Shown here one piece after another: positions 45,735 through 58,500 of a DNA stretch of 64,000 nucleotides (positions are counted from its first letter, which is position 1; each line of letters begins with the position of its first letter). Location: NCBI GenBank assembly GCA_036321105.1, contig JAYEPQ010000018.1:30040030-30104029 (forward strand), read 5' to 3'. This stretch comes from Dracaena cambodiana. Lineage: Eukaryota > Streptophyta > Magnoliopsida > Asparagales > Asparagaceae. The notes under the pieces are model-generated. The model was not told where the DNA came from, made no database searches, and was given only the letters and a program-made list of their open reading frames with translations. The translations under genes were made by a program, and so were the position numbers.

Positions 45735-46999
45735 TGATGAATAACATATATTGTATTTTTTCTCTCATACTTTATCTATTTTTGTATATAAATAAATGCT
45801 ACTCGGGTATTTTTAGTGTCTTTTGCAGGTAATCCGAATTATACAAGGAGAAGGCATGAAATCAGAGTCGGAGTCGAAAATCAGAGTCCGAAAAGTTACT
45901 AAAGTGGGCAAGACTACGAGAATATAATTCTTTAGGAACTAAAAGTCGAATACAGTTAGTAATATTAAATTTAGAAGACAATATTTACACATGTACAAAA
46001 TTTCATGAATTTATCTCAAATTTGAGCCGCTATTTAGCGGTTTTTACCGCCATCTGGCGGTCCACTTTGGGTCCCATGCGCCGAGATTTTTGTTATGGCT
46101 TATTTGTAATTTGTTTCACTTTTAGGTTCGGCTAGAAATAGGTTTTGGTTTCCGATGCCTATTTATTGGCTAACCCTTGTATTTTGACGGAGATTCTAGA
46201 CTCTGGAATTAATTTTTGTACTCGTTTTTGCTGTTCAATAAAGTTGGGATTTTTACTGAAGGTTGACGGCACAACACCGTGATCTGAGATAACCCATTGC
46301 TCTTGATATTCTTATTTTCGTTCTGCATAAATTTTACTGCTTTCTAGATTAGGGTTTCCCGCTTTCTAGATTAGGGTTTATCGTTTTATGAATAAAAATT
46401 TGATCTTGCTTAGTAAAAATCATGAGTAGCTAATTAGATCAGCTCTAGGATATAGATGAAGCTAAGATCCACCATGTAATTATTTTCTATTATTTTTCTT
46501 CTTAAATAAAATTAATAAATCCATGATTTCTCAAATGAAAGATTAAAATACAAGGACCCGAAGTTTAAAACTTTGATAGGTTATACTTGAATTAGGATTC
46601 TTGATAATCTATGCTTAGTTAGGGATTGGGGTTGCTGGTTTTGTCTTTTTATTTGAATTATCTAAAAGAATTAGTTTATTTTTATAAGAAGTAGCATCTT
46701 TTGATGAGCTATACTTGTACAACACTTGATAGCTCATGCTTAGGGCACTTTAAGTAAAAATTAAACTAAAAAGATTGAATTTTTATGATAGAAGAAAATA
46801 GGAGAAGTAAGAACATGGTTGGAAATTAGTGGATTCTATATCCTAGGCTACTTAGATTAATCCGACCTCAATCTAGAACCTTTGGTTAGTCCGTTGAACG
46901 ATAGAGAAAGTAAGAACGCAGAAACACGTTAGATCCTTGTGAGACGACCTGTACAGCGCTACAACGATACTGTGCGCTTGCAGTAAATATAACACATCA
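45735..46999 (+). repeat. Athila-like solo LTR inside TatC
   Basis: 1265 bp, TGATGAATAAC...CACATCA, flanked by the target duplication atgaa (45730-45734 and 47000-47004). It is homologous to the LTRs at 17524-18798 and 20579-21830. It sits in a coding segment that is continuous in TatA (near 13625), so it arrived after TatC became distinct. Paired palindromes at 46026-46061. Confidence 0.93.
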
Positions 47000-47004
47000 A
47001 TGAA

Positions 47005-50000
47005 CTTTATCGTATTACTCGACTAAGATCAGGAGCCGTCCCGCCCCGAAATTATAAGAAGCTCGCAGGGGGTTCTTACGACGAGAACAGCGATAATTCC
47101 GCTATAGCCTCGCCCCCATCCTCTATATCGTCTCGGCTACTGAAGTCAGCGTCGCACATGGCAGATAAATCTGGTGATATCAATCAGAGATTTGAGGCTC
47201 AAGAAAGAATGATTCAAGAGCAACAGAAAACGATTGAAGACCTTAAAATGCTACTTTTAAAAGTTATTGAAGATAATGCTAAACGGGGCAAGAAGACTCC
47301 AAATGAAGAAGAACAGGGGGAGAAAGCCCACTCGATGCATGAGGAAGAAGATAGATTTTCTTTCCATGATCCGCATGAAGAAAAGCTTGAAAAGTTACAG
47401 AATCAACTCGAAGCCTTGATGCGTAAAAAAGAGTTGAAGGAGTCAGGAGTCTCTAGACCATATCCAGCAGAATGGGATGTGGTACCCTATCCTCCAAAGT
47501 ATAAGCCGCTCAAGTTGGAGCCCTATGACGGGAAGGGATCGCCCAGTCAGCAAATCTATTATTTCTTGTCCCAAGCAGGACACTTAATGGGTAATGATCC
47601 CATCATGACCAAAGTATTTGCAAGTACTTTGCGAGGGCCTGCCTTTACTTGGTTCATGCAGCTGCCCCCAGGTACTATTAATACCTGGTTAGATGTTGAG
47701 AAATTATTTCTCTCACGTTTCTTCGAGGATGACACCGAGCTTACGGTTCATTCTCTCCTTGCAACTAGGCAGGGGGAACAGGAAGCGGTTAAAGATTTCA
47801 TAGAAAGGTTCTGGGAGAAGTCCGTACATTGTAAACACGGAATGATCCAGGAAACTCTAGTCGAGACATGTCGACACAACCTTAAGACCAATGTGCTCCT
47901 CAAAATGGGGGCCGTAGAGTCTAAGACGTTGAGGGACCTGCTCAAACAAGGAGAGCAAGCTGAAGACTTGATTCGCCGAGTTGAAGAGTCCCGCGGGCCA
48001 AGAAGTGCTGGGGGTAGTAAATCATATACCCAAAACAACAGCAACAAGAATAAAGGGAAAGCAGTAATGTCATCAGAAACTGCTCCTCAGAAAACCAGTC
48101 CTCCGCCAGAGCCGAAATCTCAAGGTCAGCGAGGGTCAAGGCAAATTAGACCGCAGCAAGAAAGGAATTACACTTTCAAAGCTGAACAGACACCAGTCCT
48201 CTTTCACCTGCTCCAAAAGAAGGGAATGCTAAAACTTCCGGAGAATAAGAAGGCAGAAGATGCGGGTAAGACTAAAGACCCAAATTACTGTCTTTATCAC
48301 CGGAATGTTGGGCACCCTACCGGGGATTGTTTTCCCCTTAAGAAAAGAATCCAAGCACTAATAGAAGCTGGAGTTCTGACGCTTAAGGAAGAGCAGAAGA
48401 AAGTCACTGCCAATATGGCAACCATAATGGTCGGAACCCACGAGTTCCCCGCAGGAGTGACCCCAATCCCAAAGGGTGAGGAAGTTACAAAGAATCTTGA
48501 TCCTTACAACAAAGCCCAAGAAGGACTTGTCCCCATAACAACCCAAAGAGGGGAAGTTATGTGGGTTCACCCTGATTTGCTGGAAGATAAACAATGGACT
48601 ACTTCAAGAGGTCCAGAGAAGAAACGGGCTGTCAATGCCATTTCTGCAGATATAAAGGGAGAATATATAGCTTCAGGCGCCTTCACAAGTTCTGAAGAAG
48701 AACCCGAAACTATGGCCACCCATCAAGATGGGGCAGACCCTTCCAGTACTCGATCTGGAAAGACATATCTTAAGGACTATACTAGAGTGGATCCAAAAAA
48801 TATCTATGCAGAACTTACAAAGCCTGCGAAGCAGAAAAGACTTCGTTTCCAGAAGAATTCTACCAGAGATGAAGGAGCCAAAGAAACTCCCTTCGAATTT
48901 GACATAATCGCGCAGTTGGCCAATATCCCAGCGCGAGTGACGCTTTACGAATTGTTGAGATTATCAAAATCAACACGTGAAGCTCTAAGAGAGGCCTTGG
49001 CAGACTCTGAGTCGTTCCTAGCTCAGATTATCGAGCCGGCCATCGAAGAACGGGACTCTTGCCCCCACTGTTATCAAGTGAGGAGGCAGGTCCCACAAAT
49101 TATCTTCTCTCCAGAAGACATGCAGGTGAGGAATATAAAGCATAATAGGCCTTTATATTTCACTGGATATGTCGGGTCCACAAAAGTGGACCGAATTCAG
49201 ATTGATCCAGGTTCTGCACTCAGCGTCGTGCCCAGTAGATTGATGCAGCTGTTGGGGATTTTCCTTCATCGCTTGACACCTACACACACTACCATCTATG
49301 GATTCAACGCTAATAATAGCCATCCTCTTGGTAAGATCCGATTGCGGTGTCAAATTGGAGACTTGAAAACGGAGGTTACATGCTACGTAATTGATGATGA
49401 TACCTCCTACAATATTTTATTGGGGCGACCTTGGATTCATTCTCATATGATAGTTCCGTCGACTCTTCACCAGTGCATGAAATATTGCGATAAGGAAGGA
49501 GAGGTCCGGACACTAATTGCTGACAAGCAGCCATTCAAAGGGTTGGAAAATTACTTCACAGATGCTGCACTCTACAAGCCAGCACATGAAGCCTCCAATG
49601 ACAGTCTTAGCAAGTCTCCAAAACCCGACGACAGTGGCAATGAAGCCGACACTGAGTACGAGCTCTTTGGAGAAGATGACAGGGGTGATTACGAAATCAA
49701 CCCTCACCTAGATCTTAGCTTAGGTCTTGATAATATAGTGGATGTAATAGAAAGTGAATGGGTTATTAATGAAAATGTAAAGTTAGTCTACGAGCATGCT
49801 GTAGCTACTGAGTCTGAGCCCTCTTGTACCTCCACCGAAGCGGATGGCCTGACCAAACTTGAAGTTCTGGCGGCATATCATTTGCCCCTCAGGTCTTCCC
49901 TCCTCTCTCAATTAAAAATAACCGAGGATCAAGGGCACTTCTTTGAAGTGCCTCCCCGACAGAAGTCCCAAAGGCCGATCATGTTCGGCAAAGTGGCCAC

Positions 50001-50313
50001 GTCGCCTCGACAGAGACAAAGTAGTGAAAGTGATGAACAAATATCACCTCAATTTCACTTATATGAGCAAAGGTCCCGACAGATGATGGAGAAAATGGGA
50101 TATAATTTTACCCAAAAGCCGGGATTAAACTTTGGAAAAGGGCGGCGGAATCTCATACCCTCGTTTAGACCGAGAGGAAAGAGCCCTGATTATTATCAGA
50201 AGACCCGCAGGGGGTTGGGCTATGTGTCTACTCCACCCTCATCGCCATCCAAGGATGAAGAGAGTTCTTCGGATAAAGAAGAAACATCTCACCAGATTAT
50301 GATTCAGATATAA
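47005..50313 (+). pseudogene. TatC gag-protease
   Basis: The long open part is 47158-50313 (1051 residues). Order: coiled-coil-like segment (about 1-90), gag domain (about 120-275, with VFASTLRGPAFTWFMQLPPG), basic linker, C-X2-H-X4-H-X4-C knuckle CLYHRNVGHPTGDC (about 377-392), protease with RIQIDPGSALSVVP (about 680) and NILLGRPWIH (about 752), and an acidic linker to RT. The upstream exon-like part is cut off by the solo LTR, and a frameshift at about 50290 separates it from RT. The best preserved gag-pro in the window. Confidence 0.9.
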
Positions 50314-50336
50314 GCACCGGTGCTTGGTTTCAATCT

Positions 50337-51993
50337 TTGACAATCAATATGGTTTCAGCCACGCCAGAAAGCGACGAGGAACCAATTGACGTCCAAGATG
50401 ATGCTTGGGCCAGACATATGGATACTCTCTGGGATGTCCGCTTTGAACAGCGTGACCCGCCCACAGAAGATAAATTAATACAGGTTAACATAGGAACGGA
50501 AGAAAATCCGAAACCCATTTTCATAAGCGACACACTAACTCTTTTAGAAAAGGCGGAACTTATATCTCTTATCAAAGAGTATATAGATGTGTTCGCATGG
50601 AGTTATGAAGATATGCCTGGGCTTGACCCTCAAATTGCCACACACCGGTTAAATATAAAGGAAGATGTCAAACCTGTTAAACAGCAACAGAGGCGTTTTC
50701 GACCGGAATTGATGGAGGCAATAGTTGCTGAGGTCAACAAGCTTATACAATCAGGGTTCATCCGTGAAGAACAACACCCAGACTGGGTGGCAAACATAGT
50801 GCCAGTTCGCAAAAAGAATGGCAAAATCCGGATATGTATTGACTTTCGAGATCTGAACACTGCATGTCCCAAGGATGAATTTCCGCTCCCCATCACCGAC
50901 GTAATGATCGATAATACTTGCGGTTATGAGAGGATGTCCTTTATGGATGGCTCTCAGGTTATAACCAAATCAAGATGCACCCGGATGATGAAAAGCATAC
51001 AGCTTTCAGAACGCCACAGGGGGTATACTGTTATACGGTGATGCCATTCGGATTAAAGAATGCAGGTGCCACTTACCAATGCGCAATGAGCGCCATATTT
51101 AAGGAACACCTACGCAGAATAGTAGAGTGCTATGTGGATGACTTAGCAGTTAAAAGCAAAGACAAAGAAGATCATCTTCACGATTTAAGAGTGGTCTTCG
51201 ATCTTATGAGGAAACATCATTTGAAGATGAATCCCACTAAGTCATTCATGGGGGTATCCAGCGGGAAGTTTCTAGGGTTCGTAATAACTTCAAAAGGAAT
51301 TTTCCTCGACCCTGAAAAGGTAAAAGCGATTAGCGAAATGCCGCCTCCCCGCAATCTTAAGGAACTAAGGGGATTACAAGGAAAGCTCGCTTATATTCGG
51401 CGCTTCATATTCAACTTATCTGGACGATGCCAACCATTCTCCAAACTTATGAAGAAGGGATGTCTTTCATATGGGATGAGGCATGTCAGCAAGCATTTGA
51501 TGACCTCAAGGAGTACCTTACTAAGCCTCCTGTACTAATGGCACCAGCCCCTGGGCAGCCCTTCCTTATATATGTAAGGGCCATGGATAATGCTTTAGGA
51601 GCACTACTTGCTCAATATAATGAGCACGGCCATGAACATGCCCTCTACTATTTAAGTAGAACAATGATTGGGGCAGAATAGTGGTATACCCCGATTGAAA
51701 AAAAATGTTTAGCCCTAGTGTTTGCTGTTCAGAAAATGCGACACTACCTTTCGGGGCAAACAATTCATATCATATCACGGGTTAATCCCCTGAAGATTCT
51801 GATGACAAAATCAGGATCCTTGAATGGCCGATTGGCAAAATGGGCGCTCTTACTATCGCCCTATGACATACATTTTGTCCCTCAAAAGGCCATGAAGGGA
51901 CAGGCAATCGCTGATTTCCTTGCAGACCATCCAATTTGGTCCAAATTAAAGCAGACATCAGAAGTCAACACAGTTACCAAAGAACAGCCTTAG
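50337..51993 (+). pseudogene. TatC reverse transcriptase and RNase H
   Basis: Frames 50337-51041 (IRICIDFRDLNTACPKDEFP, RMSFMDG), 50975-51538 (MPFGLKNAGATYQ, catalytic CYVDDLAVKS near 51130, GFVITSKGIFL), 51427-51681 (SFIWDEACQQAFDDLKEYL) and 51718-51993 (VQKMRHYLSGQTIH, FVPQKAMKGQAIADFLADHP). Frameshifts occur near 50955 and 51440, with a TAG at about 51679. All catalytic blocks can be recognised. Confidence 0.92.
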
Positions 51994-51996
51994 CAA

Positions 51997-53748
51997 ATGT
52001 TCTTTGATGGTGCCGCGAGACGATCTGCTGCTGGAGTGGGGGTTGTGCTAATATCTCCACATAAACATATATTGTCTAACGGTTACTCATTAACAGAACC
52101 ATGCACTAATAATGTAGCGGAGTACAACGCGCTCATTATCGGCTTAAAAATAGCTCTGCAACTGGGGGTGAACCATCTAGAGGCATATGGAGATTCTAAG
52201 CTCATTGTCAATCAGATGGCAGGTGAGTATGAAGTCAGACATGAAGCCCTCATCCCCTATCATCAGCTAGCTATTGAGCTAGCAGGATATTTTGAACAAT
52301 TCTACATATATCATGTATCTCGAAATGAGAACATTTATGCAGATGCTCTTGCCGCATTAGCCGCAACGCTGGCAATCCCGCCAGGTGAAGCTAAAAGCAT
52401 CACCATTGGTAGCAGAGAACTCCTCCACCCAGATGTGGTATCTCAAACCGAAGAGGTATGCCAGATTGGCTTAAACATAGAGCCCCGTGATTGGCGATTT
52501 CCGTTTGTGGATTATGCTTTGCATGGGATATTACCAGAAGATCCTAAGGAAGCCACCTCAATAAAGAGGAAGGCCCAAAGATTTTATTATGACCATAAAC
52601 TTCAGACTTTGTATAGAAAGTCAAGAGGTGGTCTATTGCTACGCTGCATATCGAAAGCAGAAGCAGAACAAGTGCTGAAAGAAACACATGATGGAATATG
52701 TGGAGCTCATCAGCCCGGTCCCAAACTTGGAGACCGTATAAAAATGCTGGGGTACTACTGGCCGAGTATGGTTACGGAAACAATGGCATACGCTAAACGA
52801 TGTCATGCATGCCAAATACATGCCAATTTTTTTCATCAACCCCTAGAATACTTGCACAATACCATCGCAAGCTGGCCATTTGAAGCCTGGGGAATGGATA
52901 TTGTAGGGCCAATAACTCCCCCGTCATCCAGAGGACATCGGTTTATTCTTGCAATAACCGATTATTTTTCAAAATGGGCCGAAGCCGTGCCCATGAAAGA
53001 GGTGAAGACGACAGATGTGATCAAGTTCGTCAAGCATCATGTCATTTACCGATTTGGCGTCCCCCGACGGATTATTCATGATAATGGTCCGCAATTCATC
53101 AGTCAGGGATTCTCCAGATTCTGTAATAAATTCAGAATCAAAGATATCGCTTCTACACCATATAACCCTGCGGCTAATGGGTTGGCTAAAGCTTTCAACA
53201 AGACGATCATCAAACTCCTTCGGAAGTTCGTCTCCTCCAATAAACGAGATTGGGATGAAAAGTTGGGAGAATGTTTGTGGGCTTATCGCACCACCGTTCG
53301 CACCCCGACTAAATCTACCCCGTTTTCTTTGGTTTATGGAAGTGAGGCTGTCTTGCCTCTTGAAATCCAGATACCATCATTAAGAGTGGCTTTAGCTACA
53401 AAGATGACGATAGAAGAGCGCCATCAGCAAAGGTTGCAAGAACTAGAGGCGTTAGATGAAAAACATCTCAGGGCTCAACAACAAATTGAGTTGTATCAAG
53501 CCCGAATATCTCAAACGTTCAATAAGAACGTTAAACCAAGGACCTTTAAATAAGGAGACTTGGTTCTGACTGTTAAAAGGCCATTGGTGCTAACTCACAA
53601 GACTAAGGGTAAGTTTGAACCCAAGTGGGAAGGACCGTTCATTGTGGAGACATTCTACTCCAGTGGAGCTTATCGCTTAATGAATCAAGACGGCGATAGG
53701 ATGATGATGCCGATCAATGGCAAATTTCTGAAGAAATACTATGCTTAA
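51997..53748 (+). pseudogene. TatC archaeal-type RNase H and integrase
   Basis: Open for 518 residues (51997-53553), preceded by TAG (Trp in TatA) and ended by TAA at 53551 (Gln in TatA), after which the C-terminal tail continues to 53748 (KKYYA). RNase H: MFFDGAARR, NNVAEYNAL, YGDSKLIVNQ and YADALAALA. Integrase: zinc residues in THDGICGAHQ and CHACQIH, first Asp in WGMDIVGP, second in IIHDNGPQF. The third catalytic Glu is replaced by Lys (NGLAKAFN, near 53185); TatA and TatD have Glu there. Confidence 0.93.
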
Positions 53749-53829
53749 TATCTCTGGGAGTATAAGCCTCCAATTTATCCAAGTTACGCAGATTAGCACT
53801 TGGACTTCTTCTATTCTGGTGATTTTAAC

Positions 53830-54360
53830 CCACTAAACCTGGTGCGTTTGGTTCTCAAGTTTGAACCACCTCCAGTCTTTTCTTAGGCATACGCATTGTG
53901 CGCCTCTGACCTAAACCCTGGTGTGTTTGGTTCTCAAGTTTGAACCACCTCCAGTCTTTTCTTAGGCATGCGCAGTTTGGCGCCTCTGACCTAAACCCTG
54001 GCGTGTCTGGTTCTCAAGTTTGAACCACCTCCAGTCTTTTCTTAGGCATGGGCATTGTGCGCCTCTGACCTAAACCCTGGCGTGTTTGGTTCTCAACTTT
54101 GAACCACCTCCAGTCTTTTCTTAGGCATGCGCATTGTGCGCCTCTGACCTAAACCTGGTGTGTTTGGAGTACCCAGTTCAAGTTACGCGAGAGAGCCTTG
54201 AACCGCCTCCAGTTTGGTTCTCAAGTTTGAACCACCATCAGTCTTTTCTTGGGCATGCGCAGTTTGGCGCCTCTGACCCAAACCTGGTGTGCTCAGTTCT
54301 CAAGTTTGAACAGCCCCCAATCTTTCTTTTAGGCATGTGTAATTAAGCGCCTCTGACCTA
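53830..54360. repeat. TatC tandem array, period 79-80 bp, after pol
   Basis: About six units with ctaaaccctggtgtgtttgg, ttgaaccacctccagtcttt and ttaggcatgcgca. One unit is enlarged by ttcaagttacgcgagagagc, a phrase also present in the LTR (43852-43871 region). Homologous to 6235-6875 of TatA. Confidence 0.9.
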
Positions 54361-54364
54361 AAAG

Positions 54365-55010
54365 ATATGAATTGCCCAACGCCAACTAGGCAATGGGAAG
54401 AGAACTAGTTTCTCGCCAACCCATCATGCTGGGGTAAAAGTATGAATTGCCCAACGCCAACTAGGCAATGGGAAGAGAACTAGTTTCTCGCCAACCCATC
54501 ATGCTAGGGTAAAAGTATGAATTGCCCAATGCCAACTAGGCAATGGGAAGAGAACGAGTTTCTCGCCAACCCACCATACTGGGGGAAAAGTATGAATTGC
54601 CCAACGCCAACTAGGCAATGGGAAGAGAACTAGTTTCTCGCCAACCCATCATGCTGGGGTAAAAGTATGAATTGCCCAACGCCAACTAGGCAATGGGAAG
54701 AGAACAAGTTTCTCGCCAACCCATCATGCTGGGGTAAAAAGTATGAATTGCCCAACGCCTCTATAGCAATGGGAAGAGAACAAGTTTCTCGCCAACCCAT
54801 CATGCTGGGGTAAAAAGTATGAATTGCCCAACGCCTCTATAGCAATGGGAAGAGAACAAGTTTCTCGCCAACCCATCATACTGGGGTAAAAGGAGATTAA
54901 ATTCCTCGCCAACCCATCATACTAGGGTAAAAGTATGAATTGCCCAATGCCGACTAGGCCATGGGAAGAGAACAAGTTTCTCGCCAACCCATCATACTGG
55001 GGGTAAGAGT
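54365..55010. repeat. TatC 75-bp tandem array
   Basis: About eight units of 75 bp (gaattgcccaacgcc, tttctcgccaacccatcat), with one truncated unit near 54895. Homologous to 5430-6166 of TatA. Confidence 0.93.
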
Positions 55011-55579
55011 ATGAAATTAACTACTCGATGCTGATTAAAGGTAAAGGGAAGAGGAAAAGTTTGGCATTTAAGTCCAAACGTACTCCTCGACAACTCACCA
55101 TGTTGAGGGAAATAACATGGCTAGCCCAACTCAAACGGTAGTTGGTAAAGGCTAATCAAATCCGTTAATAGCTGGAGGTTTGCTAAAAATCCCATATTAA
55201 ACTTTAATTGTTATTTCGGTTCAAGAAATTGAGCATAAGACGGTACCGAGATAAATCATTTTGACGACAGGTTATTTGTTGGGCAAGCAAATCTGTTTTG
55301 AAGCCGGCAAATAAAAGAGTCAAAAGAATCATCTTTATTAAGGTGAAGATACAAAAAGAATTTCAAAGAAACATAGTAAAGTTATCTCTCTCCTGTTTAC
55401 GAAGTTCTTATTACAAGGAAGATAAAAGTGTAAAGAGAGATGAAACTATTGGCCTCCCAGAAGTCTCAATTGGTTTATTGTCTCGTCCAAATTTCTACGA
55501 TGAGAAGCCTCCACGGTTTGCTGAGCTTGCCTACGCAACTCATCATCACTTATTGAAAGTTGTTGCTGACGAGATTCTT
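55011..55579. other. TatC spacer between repeats and the antisense gene
   Basis: Contains a block matching the long repeat unit of TatD (aagtttggcatttaagtcc, ggtttgctaaaaatccca) and about 300 bp without clear features. A plus-strand frame at 55298-55585 has no visible domain and no conserved counterpart; I do not call it a gene. Confidence 0.5.
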
Positions 55580-58500
55580 CTATAGCACGATTCCTGGCCA
55601 TCTCTTCCTACTGAATCTGCTCCGCTGGACAAGCAACATCTCCCGTTTCTTGACAGATTCTCCTAATCGGAGTTCATTTTCTATCAAGGTGGCCCGAGCT
55701 CTCGCAATCGTCTCCTGGGCTTTAGAGATGGCCGCCTGACTTTCCTCAATTCCGAAGTTTACCCTTTGCAGGTCGCCAATAACGGATTCCCGACTGGCCT
55801 GGAGCTCTGTCAGCTCCTGAGACCATCTCTCCTCCTGCTGCCTTAAAATATTTCTTCGAGATAAGGATTCTGCTCGAAGCCGCGCCAGCTCTATCTCAGT
55901 GATCGCCTCCACATCCGCCTGACGGAGTGTGTGTAGCGTGGTCACCTGCTCTTTTAAAGCTGCCAGGCGGGCCCGGTATGGAGCTGCTCGATCTTGTCCA
56001 CCGAATTCTTCGATATTTCCTAAATACCGGAGTAACAGTGGACGTGCGAAGTTGAAGGAATCGTGGCCAGCAAGAACCATCTCGACACATCTTAACAAAT
56101 ACATAAAATCCTCGACAGTGAAGCCGAAAAGTCTTTCAAGAGGATTTGCAGTGTCGGTAGGCAAAGTAGGCAATGCCAAAAGAGGTGTCGTGAGCAAGGG
56201 AGCAGTAGTGGCTGGGATTGGAGAAGAGGAAACCCGTCCCTGCATTAAATTCATGATCTGAGGGACCAGTAGAGCCAGTGCAGATCTGGAAGAACTGGAG
56301 ACCCCAGACGAAGTACCAACAGTACAAATCACTTGGGTACCCCCACCAACAGGAAGAGAAGATGGGACCACTTCGCCTGAAGTTCCTCCGATAGGAGAAG
56401 CATCTTCAAATGAGAATTTCAAATTATTCTCCTCCCCTGCTGGAAGGCTTGGAGTTGGAAGAGTTGCAGGTATCTCAGCAGCCACGACAACAGACGACGT
56501 TAAAATCGCTGACTGAGAAGGCACGCCAACGACCGTGGGAAATGTCTTAGTAGAGCAAACGGGTGTTGGAGACGGCATGCTAGGAGAAGGTGTAGCCTCA
56601 TTAGCAGCAGCTGCAATAATAATCTCAGTTCTCTCGTCACTTCCCAATTCGTCAATTGGGGGAATTGAAGAGGAAACAGAGGCAGGAGCCGGTGTGGAAT
56701 AATCAGCCGCAAACTCACTAGCAAAGCTACCTACACTACCAACAGAGCCAGAATGGTCCATTCTATCGTCAGACTCTACTTGGGTAGTCGAGTGCATTGG
56801 CGAAAGAAGTTGATCACCTACATTTCAGAAGACCAGAAAAGCAGTGTTATATTAAAATAATAACGGGCAAAAGATAAAATGCTAAAGGCCATACCAGGCG
56901 ATACAAGTCCAGTTGTCGGACTTGAAGGGGGAGCCATTGTTGTTTCCAGCAGTGTACCCATCTCGCTACCCGTTAGTTGCGCCCCAGGTTCTGCCACAGG
57001 CTCTACGGCCGAAGGAGCTGAAATCTCAGCAACACTTGGAGCTTTGGCAGGTTCATCCTCCCTTGCCAACGCTGGGGGTACAGCTGAAGCCAACAAGTCG
57101 GAAGCAAGTTTGATAGCCACTTCTTGGGGGGCTATCAAAGTTTCCTGTGCCAGTTTTTGCTTCTTACCCGGCATTTTCTTTAAAGTGCCGCGGCGTTTGA
57201 GAGTTGGACTCAGGGAACGACTGACAACAGGCTGAGGAACTCCACCAGCACCAGCATTGTCGTCATCATCACCGGCATCATCGTCTGATTCGCTGACATC
57301 CGAAGGCTCAGCCGCAGCGCCAAGGAATTCTTCCATTCCTTTTATCCTTACCCTAGAAGCACCCTGGCGGCTAAAATAGAGGGCTTCAATCTCTTTGCAA
57401 CAACTGCGATTGAGAGAGAAGCCGGGCATGTCAGTATTCGCAATATTGAACCAATTGCAGGAGCTGAGGGTCATGGCCAATTCTGGCACCTTCTGGGGCA
57501 AGGAGAATTCAGCCTCGGTCCCGCCCGCTGCAAAATGGAACCAGCCACGAGCACCTTCGTATAAATTCCCCTCGTAAGCGAGATCTTTATTTGGATTGCC
57601 CACATAAAGTTGAGAATATCCAAACTGGCGAGCAAAGCGACTCGGAGTATATGGCTCAATCTGACACTGGAGATCTTGACGATACACCAAGTGTTCGGGA
57701 CGGATGTTGAGAAGCCACCAGAACACTCCTACAGATAAAGTAGTGAACTTATCTGCTCCCATGGTTTCCTTTAGCCTCGTCCCATATCCTCCGCCGGGAA
57801 AGTCAGGAAAACACCGGAAGATCTCGTAATTCTGAAAGCTACGAAGAGTCTTCCGAATCTGGGACATATAATTCTGCCTCCATGAAGAACGTTCATACAG
57901 TTCTACAAGGAAGCACTTTTCGCCCGAACGACGCTCTGGTGCACTCATTAAGGAGGGACAGTGCAAGACAAGCCACGCCATCAAATAGGTGTAGGGCATC
58001 TCCACCCTAGGGTTTGGAGTTTTCGGTTGGGCAGTCTCTTTCGACTTGCCCTTTCCTTTCTCGTTGACTTTAATAGTAGGGAGGAAATCACGACAGAGCA
58101 CCCTCAGTCCATATTGCAAATTGCATACCATGGCGGGAAGGAGTCCAAGGGGTCGGCCGTATGCAAGAAGAACCGCTGGATATACCACGGTCATTGCAAT
58201 CGCTTCCTTGGGCAATGATGGCACGACGCATCTTTTGAGCCACAGCATCAAAAACCCGGTAATGAGACCTCTGTTGGAGATCGGAAATTGGGCTTGATAG
58301 TGATAGCTCTTAAATGAAGTACCGGGACCGTATCCATTCTCATTGGATTCTGTGGTATAATATAATAGATGGCGGCCCTTAGCAATACGGTGATCAATCT
58401 CTGAGTCATAGATGGGTGGATGACCATGGATAATGGCCTAGCTATCCTTAGAATTTAAGTTGGCAAAGAGATATTCGGCCCACTTCTTGTGGCCAATACC

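Noticed and set aside
55298..55585. Plus-strand frame of 95 codons after the TatC repeats
   Set aside because: No domain, no counterpart in TatA at the same place, and it overlaps the 3' end of the antisense gene.
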